In this document: positions 8,085 to 17,990 of the stretch, piece after piece | Numbering within the stretch: the stretch's first letter is position 1 | Layout: the number at the start of each line of letters is the position of its first letter | Assembly (NCBI RefSeq): GCF_007018905.1 | Contig: NZ_CP041402.1 | Coordinates: 4,948,001 to 5,012,000, forward strand | From: Tardiphaga sp. vice304 | Lineage (GTDB): Bacteria; Pseudomonadota; Alphaproteobacteria; Rhizobiales; Xanthobacteraceae | Length of the DNA: 64,000 nt | Direction: 5' to 3' | Position numbers and translations under genes: made by a program | Notes under the pieces: generated by a model | What the model saw: the letters and a program-made list of their open reading frames with translations, nothing else | What the model was told of the DNA's origin: nothing | Databases searched by the model: none

Positions 8085-10052
8085 ATGGCCCATTTCCACC
8101 TCCGTCTGTCCCACAAGATCATGTCCATCGCCGCGATCAGCATCGTCAGCCTTGTGTCATTCGGCGCGATCTACCAGTTCAGCAGTGCCCGCCAGGATGC
8201 CTCGCGCACGATAGCGGAGGACGCCCGGCTCACGACCGAGCTCAATCAACGTCTATCGATCGAGATGCTGGAGGCGCGACGCGCCGAGAAGGATTTCCAG
8301 CTTCGCCGCGACGAGGCCTATGCCAAAAATCATGCGGCGCTGTCCGCCGCAATCGGGCAGCACTTCGACGAACTCAAACTGCTGCTGCAGGCCAACCCGG
8401 CGTTGCTGGAGCGCGTCACCACGGCGGCCTCGGGCTACAAAGCCTATGCCGGCGACTTCGCCGCCCTGGCTGGCGCCGAGACCAGCCTCGGACTCAATGA
8501 GAATGCCGGCCTGTCAGGCACGTTGCGAGCCGCCGTCCACGACGTCGAGTCGAAGCTGAAAACGATCGGGGATCCGCAACTCACCAGCAGCATGCTGATG
8601 ATGCGTCGCCATGAAAAGGATTTCATGCTGCGGCGCGACCCCAAATATGTCGCCGAACTGACGAAGACGGTGACCGAATTTTCAAACTCGGTCGCCGCCT
8701 CCGACATCTTGCCTGGCATCAAGGCCGAGATGGCCGGTCAGGTTACCGCTTACCAGAATGCGTTCATGGCCTGGGCCGCGGGCGCAGACGAGGTGAAACG
8801 GCGCGGCGCCGCGATGTCGAAGACCTTCCAGACCATCGAGCCGCTGATCGTGGAAATGCAGAAGGGCATCGCGCTGGTCCACAGCGAGGCGGTGAGCGCC
8901 GAGATCTCCAGTCGGGAATCCGCCCGGACCTGGCTGCTGGTGGCGTTTGCCGCCGCCACTTCGATCGTCGGCCTGACCTCGGCGATCATCGGCCTGTCGG
9001 TGTCGAACGCCCTGTCCGGCCTGGTCCGGGCCGTGCTGCAGCTGGCGGAGGGCAATTTTGCCGTGGTGCTGCCCGGTCTCGGGCGGCGCGATGAAATCGG
9101 CGAGATGGCTGCCGCCGTCGGACAGTTCAAGATCAAGGCGCAGGAGAAAGCCCAGCAGGAAGCCGACGCGCAACGCCAGCAGGAACTGCGCGCGGCCGAC
9201 CTGCGCCGGCAGGAGATGCACCGCCTGGCCGACAGCTTCGAGGGCGCAGTGGGCGAGATCGTCGAGACGGTGTCCGCGGCCTCGACCGAGCTCGAAGCCT
9301 CCGCCGACACGCTGACGGCCACCGCCGACCGCTCGCAGCAGCTTGCCACCCTGGTGGCCGCCGCCTCGGAAGAGGCTTCCACCAACGTCCAGGCCGTGGC
9401 GTCAGCCACCGAGGAGCTGTCCAGCTCGGTCAATGAGATCAGCCGCCAGGTCCAGGCCTCGGCGCGGATTGCGGGTGATGCCGTCGATCAGGCCCGCGAG
9501 ACCAATGACCGGGTGGCCGAACTCGCCAAAGCGGCCGGCCGGATCGGAGCTGTGGTCGAACTCATCAATACCATTGCAGCCCAGACCAACCTGCTCGCGC
9601 TCAACGCGACCATCGAGGCGGCCCGCGCCGGCGATGCCGGCCGCGGTTTTGCCGTGGTGGCCTCCGAAGTAAAGGCGCTTGCCGAGCAGACCGCCAAGGC
9701 CACCGGCGAGATCGGCCAGCAGATCGAGGGCATCCAGGCCGCGACCCGGCATTCCGTCAACGCCATCCAGGCGATCGGCCTGACCATCGGCCAGATGTCG
9801 GAGATCGCATCGACCATCGCCTCGGCGGTCGAGGAGCAAGGCGCGGCGACACAGGAAATCTCGCGCAATGTGCAGCAGGCGGCTCTGGGGAGCCAGCAGG
9901 TCTCCGCCAACATCGCCGACGTGCAGCACGGCGCCAACGAAACGGGCGCGGCCTCCGGCCAGGTTCTGTCGGCGGCGAAGTCATTGTCCGGCGACAGCAA
10001 CCGGCTGAAGTCCGAAGTCCACCGCTTCCTCGAAACGGTGCGCGCCGCCTGA
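8085..10052 (+). CDS. Methyl-accepting chemotaxis protein with HBM-type sensor domain
   Basis: About 655 residues from the ATG at 8085 ([11 protein letters not shown]); an upstream ATG at 8040 is possible. A first membrane helix near residues 13-32 is followed by a long helical periplasmic domain. This contains two copies of an RR-x-EKDF-x-LRRD motif, the mark of the helical bimodular (HBM) sensor family that binds small organic acids. A second membrane helix lies near residue 285, then a HAMP domain and a full signalling domain with the conserved hairpin tip (EISRQVQ ... [20 protein letters not shown]). No C-terminal receptor-methylase pentapeptide is seen. It ends 2 bp before the convergent cyclase gene. 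It should feed a CheA/CheW array elsewhere in the genome. Confidence 0.93.
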   Translation: MAHFHLRLSHKIMSIAAISIVSLVSFGAIYQFSSARQDASRTIAEDARLTTELNQRLSIEMLEARRAEKDFQLRRDEAYAKNHAALSAAIGQHFDELKLLLQANPALLERVTTAASGYKAYAGDFAALAGAETSLGLNENAGLSGTLRAAVHDVESKLKTIGDPQLTSSMLMMRRHEKDFMLRRDPKYVAELTKTVTEFSNSVAASDILPGIKAEMAGQVTAYQNAFMAWAAGADEVKRRGAAMSKTFQTIEPLIVEMQKGIALVHSEAVSAEISSRESARTWLLVAFAAATSIVGLTSAIIGLSVSNALSGLVRAVLQLAEGNFAVVLPGLGRRDEIGEMAAAVGQFKIKAQEKAQQEADAQRQQELRAADLRRQEMHRLADSFEGAVGEIVETVSAASTELEASADTLTATADRSQQLATLVAAASEEASTNVQAVASATEELSSSVNEISRQVQASARIAGDAVDQARETNDRVAELAKAAGRIGAVVELINTIAAQTNLLALNATIEAARAGDAGRGFAVVASEVKALAEQTAKATGEIGQQIEGIQAATRHSVNAIQAIGLTIGQMSEIASTIASAVEEQGAATQEISRNVQQAALGSQQVSANIADVQHGANETGAASGQVLSAAKSLSGDSNRLKSEVHRFLETVRAA

Positions 10053-10054
10053 CG

Positions 10055-11227
10055 TCACTCGCGCGGCGTTTCGTCCGACAGGCCGTAGACCTGCTCGGCC
10101 CTCGAAAATCCGGCGATGGGGAATTCGCCGAGATTGTCCCAGTCGGCGGCGCAGGTGCCGACGAAGGCGCCGGACGCCACGATCGTGCGCCCGAGACGGC
10201 CTGCAATCTTCTCCAGCCGTGCGGCCAGATTCACCGCCGGGCCGATGCAGGTGAAATCGAGCCGGTTGCCGCCGCCGATATTGCCATAGAGAAGTCTGCC
10301 GACATGCAAGGCGACGCCGAACCGGAAACGCTCCGGCGTTTCGCCGCTGACAAACTGCATGGCCGCCACCGCGGCGCGCGCCTCTCGCGCGGCTTCCAGG
10401 ACACGGCTGCAAAGAGCCTGCTCGTCGGCCTCGATGGGAAACACCGCGAGCAGCCCGTCGCCCATGAATTTCAGCACTTCGCCGCCGTGCTTGTGGATCG
10501 CCGCGACCTGGCAATCGAAGTACAGGTTGAGAATCTCGACCACCTGCTCCGGCGGCAGCCGGTCGGACAAAGCGGTGAAGCCGCGCAGGTCGGAAAGCCA
10601 GATCGCGGCATGCATGGTCTCGGTGTGCCCGCGGCGGATCTGCCCGGCCAGAATGCGCTCGCCGGCGCGCGGGCCGACATAGGTGTCGAGCAGCGTCTCC
10701 GCAGTCCGGCGCAGGCCAATCACCTCGATCAACCGGGTCAGGGGTGGCACCACCCGCTTGAGGTCGGTCAACTGCGCGTCGGTGAAGCCACCTTGCTGCC
10801 GGGTCGTCCAGCTTGAAGCGTGGATCATGCCATCGACAAACGACAGCGGGACGGCGACGTAGTCGGTGACGCCCTCGGCGCGCATGTCATCGAAGAACGG
10901 AAACCGGTTGTTGCCGGGAGCATCCAGCCGGCAGCGCACTTCGGCGCCTTCCTGGAACACGATCGCCAGCGGGCTACGGAGAAATTCCGGGGTGTGCTGG
11001 ATGTCGAAATCCACCGAGCCAAGCTCCACGCCGGTGGTCGGACGCCAGATGAAATTGCGGCCGAAAATTTCCGGATGCAGCGTGCGGACGAACACGCCGA
11101 CGCGCCACAATGGCAGCCCGGCGGCGATCAGCCGCTCGCAGCATTCCGCCATCATGTCGCTCGGCTCCGGCGTCGAGCGTGCGCCGTCGGTGAGCCAGGC
11201 GGTGATGTCGCTGATAGGATCGGTCAA
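10055..11227 (-). CDS. Class III adenylate/guanylate cyclase
   Basis: A 390-residue protein. The C-terminal half is a class III nucleotidyl cyclase domain with both metal-binding aspartates, Asp213 (SDLRGFT) and Asp257 (FMGDGLLAVF), and the NLAARLEKIAG segment that contributes the transition-state asparagine/arginine. The N-terminal 190 residues have no recognised domain name but resemble the sensor part found in many rhizobial cyclases of the CyaJ/Cya type. No membrane segment is evident, so it is likely cytoplasmic. It would make cAMP, although nucleotide choice cannot be settled by eye. It is convergent with the chemoreceptor and lies upstream of aroC on the same strand, with a 33-bp gap after the aroC start. 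Confidence 0.9.
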   Translation of the reverse strand: MTDPISDITAWLTDGARSTPEPSDMMAECCERLIAAGLPLWRVGVFVRTLHPEIFGRNFIWRPTTGVELGSVDFDIQHTPEFLRSPLAIVFQEGAEVRCRLDAPGNNRFPFFDDMRAEGVTDYVAVPLSFVDGMIHASSWTTRQQGGFTDAQLTDLKRVVPPLTRLIEVIGLRRTAETLLDTYVGPRAGERILAGQIRRGHTETMHAAIWLSDLRGFTALSDRLPPEQVVEILNLYFDCQVAAIHKHGGEVLKFMGDGLLAVFPIEADEQALCSRVLEAAREARAAVAAMQFVSGETPERFRFGVALHVGRLLYGNIGGGNRLDFTCIGPAVNLAARLEKIAGRLGRTIVASGAFVGTCAADWDNLGEFPIAGFSRAEQVYGLSDETPRE

Positions 11228-11260
11228 TGGACACCTGCGATTGGCTTGATCGCGGAGAGC

Positions 11261-12346
11261 CTAGCCCACCTGGCCGCGATGCCGCAAAAACTGGTCGGCC
11301 ATCACACAGGCGACCATTGCCTCGCCGACCGGCACGGCGCGAATGCCGACGCAGGGGTCGTGGCGCCCCTTGGTCAGAATATCGGTGTCGGCGCCGGAGC
11401 GGTCGATGGTCTGCCGCGGCGACAGGATCGACGACGTCGGCTTCACCGCGAAGCGCGCCACCACCGGCTGTCCGGTCGAAATGCCGCCGAGCACGCCGCC
11501 GGCATGGTTGGACAGGAACGAGGCGCCGTGGTTGGTCATCCGCATTTCGTCGGCATTGTTCTCGCCGGACAATTCCGCCGCGGCAAAGCCGTCGCCGATC
11601 TCGACGCCCTTGACCGCGTTGATGCTCATCAGCGCCGCGGCGATGTCTGCGTCGAGCTTGGCATAGATCGGCGCCCCCAGACCGGCCGGAATGCCCTCGG
11701 CGACGACCTCGATCACCGCACCGATCGACGAACCGGATTTGCGAATGCCGTCGAGATAGCCCTCAAAAAACGCGGCCTTGTCCTTGTCGGGGCAGAAGAA
11801 CGGGTTGTTGTGAACCTCGTCCCAGTCCCAGTTGGCGCGGTCGATCTTGTGCGGTCCCATCTGCACCAGCGCGGCGCGCACTATCATGCCCGGCACGATC
11901 TTGCGTGCAATGGCGCCGGCGGCGACGCGGGTCGCGGTCTCGCGCGCCGAGGAACGCCCGCCGCCGCGGTAATCGCGAATGCCGTATTTCGCCTCATAGG
12001 TGAAATCGGCGTGGCCCGGGCGAAACTTGTCCTTGATGTCGGAATAGTCCTTGGAGCGCTGATCGGTGTTTTCGATCATCAGCGCGATCGGCGTCCCCGT
12101 CGTCACCTGCACCCCGGTTTCCGGATGCGCCATCACCCCGGACAGGATTTTGACGAGATCGGCCTCCTGGCGCTGCGTGGTGAAGCGCGACTGCCCGGGC
12201 TTGCGGCGGTCGAGGTCGGCCTGGATGTCGGCCACGTCGAGCGGCAGCAACGGCGGGCAACCATCGACCACGCAGCCGATCGCCGGCCCATGGCTCTCGC
12301 CAAAGGTGGTGACCCGGAACAGATGGCCGAAAGTATTGAAGGACAT
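11261..12346 (-). CDS. aroC: Chorismate synthase
   Basis: 361 residues, the normal length. It catalyses the last shikimate-pathway step, 5-enolpyruvylshikimate-3-phosphate to chorismate, with reduced FMN. The N-terminus [11 protein letters not shown] is the first family signature. [19 protein letters not shown] is the second and [18 protein letters not shown] near the C-terminus is the third. The start [10 protein letters not shown] is the family's usual one. It probably reads into no downstream partner except the cyclase gene. The palindromic composite at 12420-12563 lies upstream. Confidence 0.97.
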   Translation of the reverse strand: MSFNTFGHLFRVTTFGESHGPAIGCVVDGCPPLLPLDVADIQADLDRRKPGQSRFTTQRQEADLVKILSGVMAHPETGVQVTTGTPIALMIENTDQRSKDYSDIKDKFRPGHADFTYEAKYGIRDYRGGGRSSARETATRVAAGAIARKIVPGMIVRAALVQMGPHKIDRANWDWDEVHNNPFFCPDKDKAAFFEGYLDGIRKSGSSIGAVIEVVAEGIPAGLGAPIYAKLDADIAAALMSINAVKGVEIGDGFAAAELSGENNADEMRMTNHGASFLSNHAGGVLGGISTGQPVVARFAVKPTSSILSPRQTIDRSGADTDILTKGRHDPCVGIRAVPVGEAMVACVMADQFLRHRGQVG

Positions 12347-12419
12347 GGGGCGGTCTCTCGAAACTGGCTGCTGTCGTAACGCGGGCGGTTCGGGGGGTCA
12401 AATGGCGGCACAGCTGGCG

Positions 12420-12563
12420 TTCTTCCTCCTCCCCTTGTGGGAGAAGGTGGCGCGGACGAAGTCCGCGACGGATGAGGGGGTTCTGGGCTCGGAGTTTGTG
12501 GCTACCCCTGATCCGGCCGCGCTGCGCGCAGCCACCTTCTCCCACAAGGGGAGAAGGAAGAAA
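12420..12563. repeat. Composite palindromic repeat (REPIN-like), copy 2
   Basis: Outer arms are CTCCCCTTGTGGGAGAAGG and its reverse complement near 12537-12556. Between them sits a smaller palindrome GCGGACGAAGTCCGC. The same inner palindrome and arms recur in the copy at 46619. It separates aroC from the histidine phosphatase gene. Confidence 0.88.
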
Positions 12564-12575
12564 GCGCGCCTGACT

Positions 12576-13175
12576 TTAAGTATACTTCGCGAGCCCGCCG
12601 TTGCTGAACACGTAGACGGCGCCCTGCTCGATCGGCAGTTCGGCCGCGGCAGCGATGGTCTGTACGTCCAGCGCCACCATCAGGGCCCGGGCGGTGCCAC
12701 CATGCGCCACGGCGACGGTATCGCCGGTCAGGCCTTCATACCAGTCGCGCATGCGCAACTGCACCGAGGCGTAGCTTTCGCCTTCGGGCGGCGGGCTGCT
12801 CCATTTGTCGAGCTCGCGGGCGGCGAAGATCTCGGGATGCGAGGCCTCCTGCTCGGCGAGCGTCGAGCCCTCCCAGTGACCGTAGCCGATCTCGCGCAAC
12901 CGGTCGTCCAGCGCGTAGTGCTGCGGCGGCAATTCGAGCTGGCTGCGGACGAACTCCATCGTCGAGCGCGCCCGGCCAAGCGGGCTCGACACGAAGCCGA
13001 GGCTGTCCGCGTCGCGCGCGTGCTGCGCCAGCAACTCTTTCAGGATTCCCCCGGCATGCGCCGCCTGCTCGCGACCGAGGTCGTTGAGCGGAATATCCTT
13101 GGAGCCCTGGAAACGGCCGAGTGCGTTCCATTCCGTCTGGCCGTGGCGGATGTAATAGATCGTGGGTTGCGGCAT
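12576..13175 (-). CDS. Histidine phosphatase family protein (phosphoglycerate mutase-like)
   Basis: 199 residues with the phosphohistidine motif YIRHGQTEWN at residues 8-17, the SSPLGRARST segment, the acidic REIGYGHWEG loop, and the second catalytic histidine in VAHGGTARAL. This is the cofactor-independent-of-metal, phosphohistidine branch that includes cofactor-dependent phosphoglycerate mutase and broad-specificity phosphatases. Glycolytic mutase activity is not implied by the motif alone. It lies 11 bp downstream of fabI on the same strand and is probably cotranscribed with it, a common arrangement in related genomes. Confidence 0.9.
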   Translation of the reverse strand: MPQPTIYYIRHGQTEWNALGRFQGSKDIPLNDLGREQAAHAGGILKELLAQHARDADSLGFVSSPLGRARSTMEFVRSQLELPPQHYALDDRLREIGYGHWEGSTLAEQEASHPEIFAARELDKWSSPPPEGESYASVQLRMRDWYEGLTGDTVAVAHGGTARALMVALDVQTIAAAAELPIEQGAVYVFSNGGLAKYT

Positions 13176-13186
13176 AACGGGCGCGA

Positions 13187-14005
13187 TCAGTCCTTGTTCA
13201 GCGAGATGTCCGGCGCGTCCGGGCGCTTCATGCCGAGGACGTGGTAGCCGGAATCGACGTGGTGCACTTCGCCGGTGACGCCGCGCGACAGGTCGGACAA
13301 TAGATACAGCGCGCTGTCGCCGACTTCATCGATGGTCGTGGTCCGGCGCAGCGGCGCGTTGTGCTCGTTCCATTTCAGGATGTAGCGGAAATCGCCGATG
13401 CCCGACGCCGCCAGCGTCTTGATCGGACCCGCCGAGATCGCGTTGACGCGGATGTTCTGCACGCCGAGGTCGGCGGCGAGATAGCGCACGCTGGCCTCCA
13501 GCGCCGCTTTCGCCACGCCCATCACGTTGTAATGCGGCATCCACTTCTCGGCGCCGTAATAGGTCAGCGTTATGATCGAACCGCCCTGCGTCATCAGCTT
13601 TTCGGCGCGCTGTGCGATCGCCGTCAGCGAGAAGCACGAGATCAGCATGGTCTTGGAGAAATTCTCCGCGGTGGTATCGACATAGCGGCCCTCGAGCCCC
13701 TCCTTCTCGGAGAAGGCGATGGCGTGGACCACGAAGTCGATCTTGCCCCACTTCTCCTGCAGCACCGCGAACGCCGCATCGATGCTGGCGGGGTCGGTGA
13801 CGTCGCAATGGCCGAGCACGAGGCCGCCGAGTTCGGCCGCCAGCGGCTCAACCCGCTTCTTCAGCGCGTCGCCCTGATAGGTAAAAGCGAGTTCGGCACC
13901 CTGCGCGTGGCAGGATTTGGCGATGCCCCAGGCGATCGAACGGTTGTTGGCGAGGCCGAGAATAACGCCGCGCTTGCCCTGCATCAGGCCTGTAGGTTCA
14001 ACCAT
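13187..14005 (-). CDS. fabI: Enoyl-ACP reductase (NADH), FabI
   Basis: 272 residues. It reduces trans-2-enoyl-ACP in fatty acid elongation. The cofactor motif GLANNRSIAWGIAK near residue 15 and the catalytic Tyr-x6-Lys set (YNVMGVAK, about residues 158-165) are diagnostic of FabI rather than a general SDR. The C-terminal substrate-loop region GDFRYILKWNEHNAPLRRTTT is conserved. ATG at 14005 (MVEPTGLMQGKRG) is preferred over a longer frame because family members start just before the GKRG block. The inhibitor-sensitive FabI type is expected from family knowledge only. Confidence 0.96.
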   Translation of the reverse strand: MVEPTGLMQGKRGVILGLANNRSIAWGIAKSCHAQGAELAFTYQGDALKKRVEPLAAELGGLVLGHCDVTDPASIDAAFAVLQEKWGKIDFVVHAIAFSEKEGLEGRYVDTTAENFSKTMLISCFSLTAIAQRAEKLMTQGGSIITLTYYGAEKWMPHYNVMGVAKAALEASVRYLAADLGVQNIRVNAISAGPIKTLAASGIGDFRYILKWNEHNAPLRRTTTIDEVGDSALYLLSDLSRGVTGEVHHVDSGYHVLGMKRPDAPDISLNKD

Positions 14006-14206
14006 GTCGTGTCCTGTCCGCTTGAAAATCAGCCTTTCGAGGTACACCAGCGCTCCCTCTCGGTACAGCCCCAATCCACCCCGCAAACCTGCGTTTACCG
14101 TGGGCAACGGTCCCGGAATAGACGAGCGGCCAAGGTGTTATGATGACAACGGCGCTTCCCCCCGCACCGTGGAACCCGGCAGGAATTGAACCGTGACCCA
14201 GAGCCC

Positions 14207-14695
14207 ATGAGCGCGTTTCGCGACGACGTCGAGACCCTGATCCCGGCCCTGCGGCGTTATGCGCGGGCGCTGACGCGCGACGCCGACATCGCCGACGACC
14301 TGGTGCAGGACACGCTGGTGCGCGCGCTGCGCTCGGAAAAACTGTTCATCGGCGGCGACCTGCGCAGTTGGCTCTACACCATCCTGACCAACCTCAATCG
14401 CAACCGCCGCCGCTCTCTGGCGCGCCGGCCGCTGATGACCGAATTGTTCGACAACAATGCGGACGCCTCCGGCACCGAAGCCGAGGGCCGCGATATCGCG
14501 CGCGCGCTGGCGGCGCTGGTCGAGGATCAGCGTGCGGTGCTGCTGCTGGTGATGCTGGAGGGCTTGAGCTACCGCGAGGTCGCCGAGATCCAAGGCGTGC
14601 CGATCGGCACCGTGATGAGCCGCCTCGCCCGCGCCCGCGCCCATGTGAAGGCCTATCTCGAAGGCCAGCGCCCGGCGCTGCGGGCGGTGAAGTGA
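14207..14695 (+). CDS. ECF-type RNA polymerase sigma factor
   Basis: 162 residues from ATG 14207 (a TTG at 14186 is also in frame). Region 2 spans roughly residues 8-75 (ALRRYARALTRDADIADDLVQDTLVRAL ... RSWLYTILTNLNRNRRR). Region 4 spans about 105-155 with the helix-turn-helix SYREVAEIQGVPIGTVMSRLARAR. Regions 1 and 3 are absent, as in extracytoplasmic-function sigma factors. The next gene on the strand encodes a membrane anti-sigma-like protein, so the two probably form a regulatory pair. The gap between them holds a repeat composite. Inducing signal unknown. Confidence 0.93.
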   Translation: MSAFRDDVETLIPALRRYARALTRDADIADDLVQDTLVRALRSEKLFIGGDLRSWLYTILTNLNRNRRRSLARRPLMTELFDNNADASGTEAEGRDIARALAALVEDQRAVLLLVMLEGLSYREVAEIQGVPIGTVMSRLARARAHVKAYLEGQRPALRAVK

Positions 14696-14730
14696 TGAGC
14701 ATGATTTATCAAGCAGCGGCGGTTTTTTTC

Positions 14731-14909
14731 CCCTCCCCCTTGCGGGGTCTGGCGGACGAATTCGTCCGCCATGGGTGGCCGCGCGAAGCGCGGTCGGGTG
14801 GGGGTTGCCACAAGCGACGTCGCCCGTGGCACCCCCACCCCGGCCTCCACTCCGAACGATGCTGCGTATCGTCCTCCGTTCGGCAGACCCTCCCCGCAAG
14901 GGGGAGGGA
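14731..14909. repeat. Composite palindromic repeat (REPIN-like), copy 3
   Basis: The arms are of the CCCTCCCCCTTGCGGGG type at 14731 and CCCTCCCCGCAAGGGGGAGG near 14889, with inner GCGGACGAATTCGTCCGC and GTGCCAC/GTGGCAC pairs. It is the variant with CCCTCC arms, also used at 54137. It lies between the sigma factor and anti-sigma genes. Confidence 0.85.
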
Positions 14910-14960
14910 TTCCGAGAGCGCTTCGTTGAACACCATTGCGACCCACCCGAGACCACGCCG

Positions 14961-15731
14961 ATGACCGAACCCCGCATGCCCGTCACCGAAGACGAACTGC
15001 ACGCCTACGTCGATAATGAGTTGCCGGCGGAGCGCCGCGGCGAGGTCGAGGCGTGGCTCGCTGCGCATCCCGACGATGCCGCGCGGGTGCAGTCGTGGCG
15101 CGCAATGGCCGAGCTGCTGCATGCGCGCTACGACGCCGTCGCCGACGAGAGCGTGCCGGCCCGACTGGAGATCGACCGGCTGGTGCGGCAGCCACGGTCA
15201 TTTCTGATCGGCGCGGTGGCCGCGACGTTGCTGGCCTTCGTGGTCGGCGGCAGCGTCGGCTGGCTGGCGCATGGCGCCGCAGCCGCGCCCTCGGTGTTCC
15301 AGAACTTCACGCTCGATGCGCTTGGCGCACACCGGCTCTACGTCGTCGAAGTGCGCCATCCCGTGGAAGTCGCGGGCTCCGAGCGCGCGCATCTGCAGCA
15401 GTGGCTGTCGAAGCGCGTCGGCTACGCGGTCAAGGCACCGGAGCTCGATGGCACCGGGCTGAAGCTGGTCGGCGGCCGGCTGCTGCCCGGCCCGGAAGCG
15501 CCGGCGGCGTTCTTCATGTATGAAAGCCCGACCGGCGAACGCTACACGCTCTACACGTCCCGCGCGGCAACCGACACCACCCAGATGCGCTATGCCTCGC
15601 AGGACAAGGACGGCGCACTGTTCTGGGCCGACAAAGGCGTCGGCTACGTCGTGAGCGGCCCGACCGACAAGGACCGGCTCAACCAGGTGGCGCGGCTGGT
15701 CTATGACCAGACGGAGAAGACGGGCGGATAG
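14961..15731 (+). CDS. Anti-sigma factor, single-pass membrane protein
   Basis: 256 residues. The cytoplasmic N-terminus (residues 1-55: VTEDELHAYVDNELPAERR ... AHPDDAARVQSWRAM) matches the short helical sigma-binding module of rhizobial anti-sigma factors. The Cys/His zinc motif is absent. One membrane helix lies at about 76-100 (LIGAVAATLLAFVVGGSVGWLA), followed by a periplasmic domain of about 155 residues. It follows the ECF sigma gene on the same strand, 265 bp downstream, and would hold that sigma factor inactive until a cell-envelope signal arrives. The pairing is inferred from position and domain type. Confidence 0.85.
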   Translation: MTEPRMPVTEDELHAYVDNELPAERRGEVEAWLAAHPDDAARVQSWRAMAELLHARYDAVADESVPARLEIDRLVRQPRSFLIGAVAATLLAFVVGGSVGWLAHGAAAAPSVFQNFTLDALGAHRLYVVEVRHPVEVAGSERAHLQQWLSKRVGYAVKAPELDGTGLKLVGGRLLPGPEAPAAFFMYESPTGERYTLYTSRAATDTTQMRYASQDKDGALFWADKGVGYVVSGPTDKDRLNQVARLVYDQTEKTGG

Positions 15732-15779
15732 CGCCCGCATGCTTCATGTTTGGTTGCAGCGACGGGCGGGTCGTGCGCT

Positions 15780-15807
15780 CCCTCTCCCCGTTGAGGAGAG
15801 GGAAGTA
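15780..15807. repeat. Solo palindrome related to the composite repeats; likely convergent terminator
   Basis: CCCTCTCCCC-GTTG-AGGAGAGGG forms a single hairpin between two convergent genes. It has the same arm sequence as the composite elements but no partner arm. Confidence 0.6.
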
Positions 15808-15811
15808 ACAA

Positions 15812-16270
15812 TCAGCTCGTCAGCGCGGCCTTGACCAGGCCCGAGGCTTTGCCGAAATCCATCTGGCCGGCATATTTCGCCTTCAGCGCGGCGATCACCT
15901 TGCCCATGTCCTTGATACCCGCAGCGCCCGAAGCCGCGATTTCGGCCGAGATCACCGCCTTGACGTCGTCCTCCGACATCTGCTGCGGCAGATAGGCGGA
16001 GATCACGGCGATCTCGGCGCGCTCCTGCTCGGCCAGTTCGGCGCGGCCGCCCTTTTCGTACAGTTCGACGGATTCCTGGCGCTGCTTGATCATCTTCTGC
16101 AGCACGCTGAGCAGGTCGCCATCGGACAGAGGCGGCTTGCTTTGGCCGCGGGCTTCGATATCGGCGTTCTTGATCGTCGAATTGACCATCCGCAGCGTAG
16201 AGAGCTTGCGCTCATCCTTGGCGCGCATCGCATCCTTGACCGCATTGTTGATGTTGTCGCGCAGCGTCAT
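15812..16270 (-). CDS. GatB/YqeY domain protein
   Basis: 152 residues matching stand-alone YqeY proteins from end to end (LRDNINNAVKDAMRAKDERKLSTLRMV ... IAALKAKYAGQMDFGKASGLVKA). The domain resembles the C-terminal helical tail of the GatB subunit of tRNA amidotransferase, but free YqeY has no settled function. ATG 16270 (MTLRDN) is chosen over a longer form because the family begins here. No operon partner is evident; the downstream neighbour is convergent. Confidence 0.92.
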   Translation of the reverse strand: MTLRDNINNAVKDAMRAKDERKLSTLRMVNSTIKNADIEARGQSKPPLSDGDLLSVLQKMIKQRQESVELYEKGGRAELAEQERAEIAVISAYLPQQMSEDDVKAVISAEIAASGAAGIKDMGKVIAALKAKYAGQMDFGKASGLVKAALTS

Positions 16271-16376
16271 GATGTCTCCTTCGGACCGCAAGGGCGGTTC
16301 CGGCTCAAATTCGATCGGGCTGACCCGTGAGGCCCGATCTAGGCGCTTTGCCGGTTCCGCACAACTGCGCGACGGC

Positions 16377-17990
16377 TCAGGGCGCCGGCTGGCGGTGACT
16401 GGAGGAGAAATCCGCGGAGGCAGCGGTGGACGGGGCCTGCGTGGCCACGGGCCGGTCGTCCTGCGGCGGCATCATCAGTGCGATCAGACGACCGGGCGGG
16501 CCGGCCCGCCCCCACAGATAGGGGATGACCTCGAAGTCGACACGGGTGAACTCAGGCGCAATCGCAACGACCTTGTCCATCCAGCCCCGACAGGCCTGGT
16601 CGTCCGCAAAGCACATCGCGGCCCAGCCTTTTTCCAGCGTCGTTACCCGCGGCATGCCCCAGGTATATTGATACTGAAACGGGCGGCGGTACACCGGGTG
16701 ATCGGGGCTGTAGAAGGCGGTGGCAAAAGCCAGTCCGTCATCGCCCGAGATCGCCGGCATCGGCTTGTCCGATATCGCACGCCAGCGCTTGGTCAGTTCG
16801 AAGGCGGCAAGCCTATAATAGCTGCGCTCGTTCGGATTGATGTTGTTGCGATAATAAGCGTGAATCGGTGCTGCCACGATGATCGCCACGGCGGCGATCG
16901 CGCCGACCATCACTACCAGATTCACGACGTACAAACGCTCCAGCGTGTAGCTGGCGCCGCACACCACCAGGATCGCCAACAGGAACAAGCCCTGCAAGGC
17001 CCAAAGCGACGGCATATCGGTTCCGACGACGATGGCAACCAGGGTCGGCAGTGCCACGGTGCCGACGAAGATCCAGAACAGCAGCTGGAGCCCCGGGTTC
17101 ATGGCGCGGAAATCGGCACCAAAGAGCGACAGACGCCGGCCCGCCGACAGCATCCAGACGAACGCCGGCAATGCCACCGTCGCCGCAATGCCAAGCAGGA
17201 AAGCGCCGGCCTCCAGAAACGACGGGCCGAACGGCACGCCGCCATGGACCTGCATCGCATAGGCGAACGGCGCCGCGCCGGAAGTCGCCAACCAATGGAT
17301 GTGCGGCCCCAGCACGATCAGCCCGGCCAGCGCACTGGCCCACGGTGCCCAGGAGCTGAAATACAACGCGCGCTGCGGATGTGCGATCGCCGCCAGCAGA
17401 AAGCTGCCGGTCAGAAATACCGAATAATACTTGCCGAGCATCGCCAGCGCGCCGAAGACGCCGGCCGCGATCGCCCAGCCGATCGCGCGGCTCTCATAGG
17501 AGCGCAGGAAACAATAGGTCGCGAGCGGCCACACGGCGAGCAGCACCGTATTGGCGTTGAAGCGCTGGGCGTGGAACTGGTAGGCCGGCAGCAGCATCAA
17601 GAGCAGCAGCACGCCGGCGCGGCCATCGCCGCGGACGAACCGCCGCACGATCAGGTCGACCGCCCACAGCGCCACCGCCGCATTGGTCATCGACAGCAGT
17701 TGAAACGACCAGTCGTTGAGCGGAAACACCAGCGTCCAGCCCCAGGCGGCCCACCCCATCAAAGGCGGATGCTTGGCATTGCCCCAGGCGAATTCGCGGC
17801 CGATCGTCCAGGTTTCCAGCGCGTCGGCATGCAGATCGCCGCTCAGATAGGCGATGGTCAGAAACACCAGCCAGGCCGCGGCAAACGCCACGATCAGCAA
17901 GGGAATAGCCCAGCCCTGCTCGATCCCGTCGAGCCATTTCAAAAAGGGCCTGCGCCATCGCGCTGGAGCGACAGCCGAACGCGCGGCCAT
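16377..17990 (-). CDS. Glycosyltransferase family 39-type membrane protein
   Basis: About 537 residues with some ten hydrophobic helices. After the first membrane helix comes the acidic loop DLHADALETW and then KHPPLMGWAAW, the pattern of GT-C enzymes such as ArnT and protein mannosyltransferases that use polyprenyl-phosphate sugars on the outer side of the inner membrane. The C-terminal soluble part is periplasmic by topology. I place the start at ATG 17990 because the codons upstream (18083-17991) lose the strong GC third-position bias of the gene; ATG 18083 remains possible. Acceptor and sugar are unknown. It is divergent from carA. Confidence 0.78.
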   Translation of the reverse strand: MAARSAVAPARWRRPFLKWLDGIEQGWAIPLLIVAFAAAWLVFLTIAYLSGDLHADALETWTIGREFAWGNAKHPPLMGWAAWGWTLVFPLNDWSFQLLSMTNAAVALWAVDLIVRRFVRGDGRAGVLLLLMLLPAYQFHAQRFNANTVLLAVWPLATYCFLRSYESRAIGWAIAAGVFGALAMLGKYYSVFLTGSFLLAAIAHPQRALYFSSWAPWASALAGLIVLGPHIHWLATSGAAPFAYAMQVHGGVPFGPSFLEAGAFLLGIAATVALPAFVWMLSAGRRLSLFGADFRAMNPGLQLLFWIFVGTVALPTLVAIVVGTDMPSLWALQGLFLLAILVVCGASYTLERLYVVNLVVMVGAIAAVAIIVAAPIHAYYRNNINPNERSYYRLAAFELTKRWRAISDKPMPAISGDDGLAFATAFYSPDHPVYRRPFQYQYTWGMPRVTTLEKGWAAMCFADDQACRGWMDKVVAIAPEFTRVDFEVIPYLWGRAGPPGRLIALMMPPQDDRPVATQAPSTAASADFSSSHRQPAP

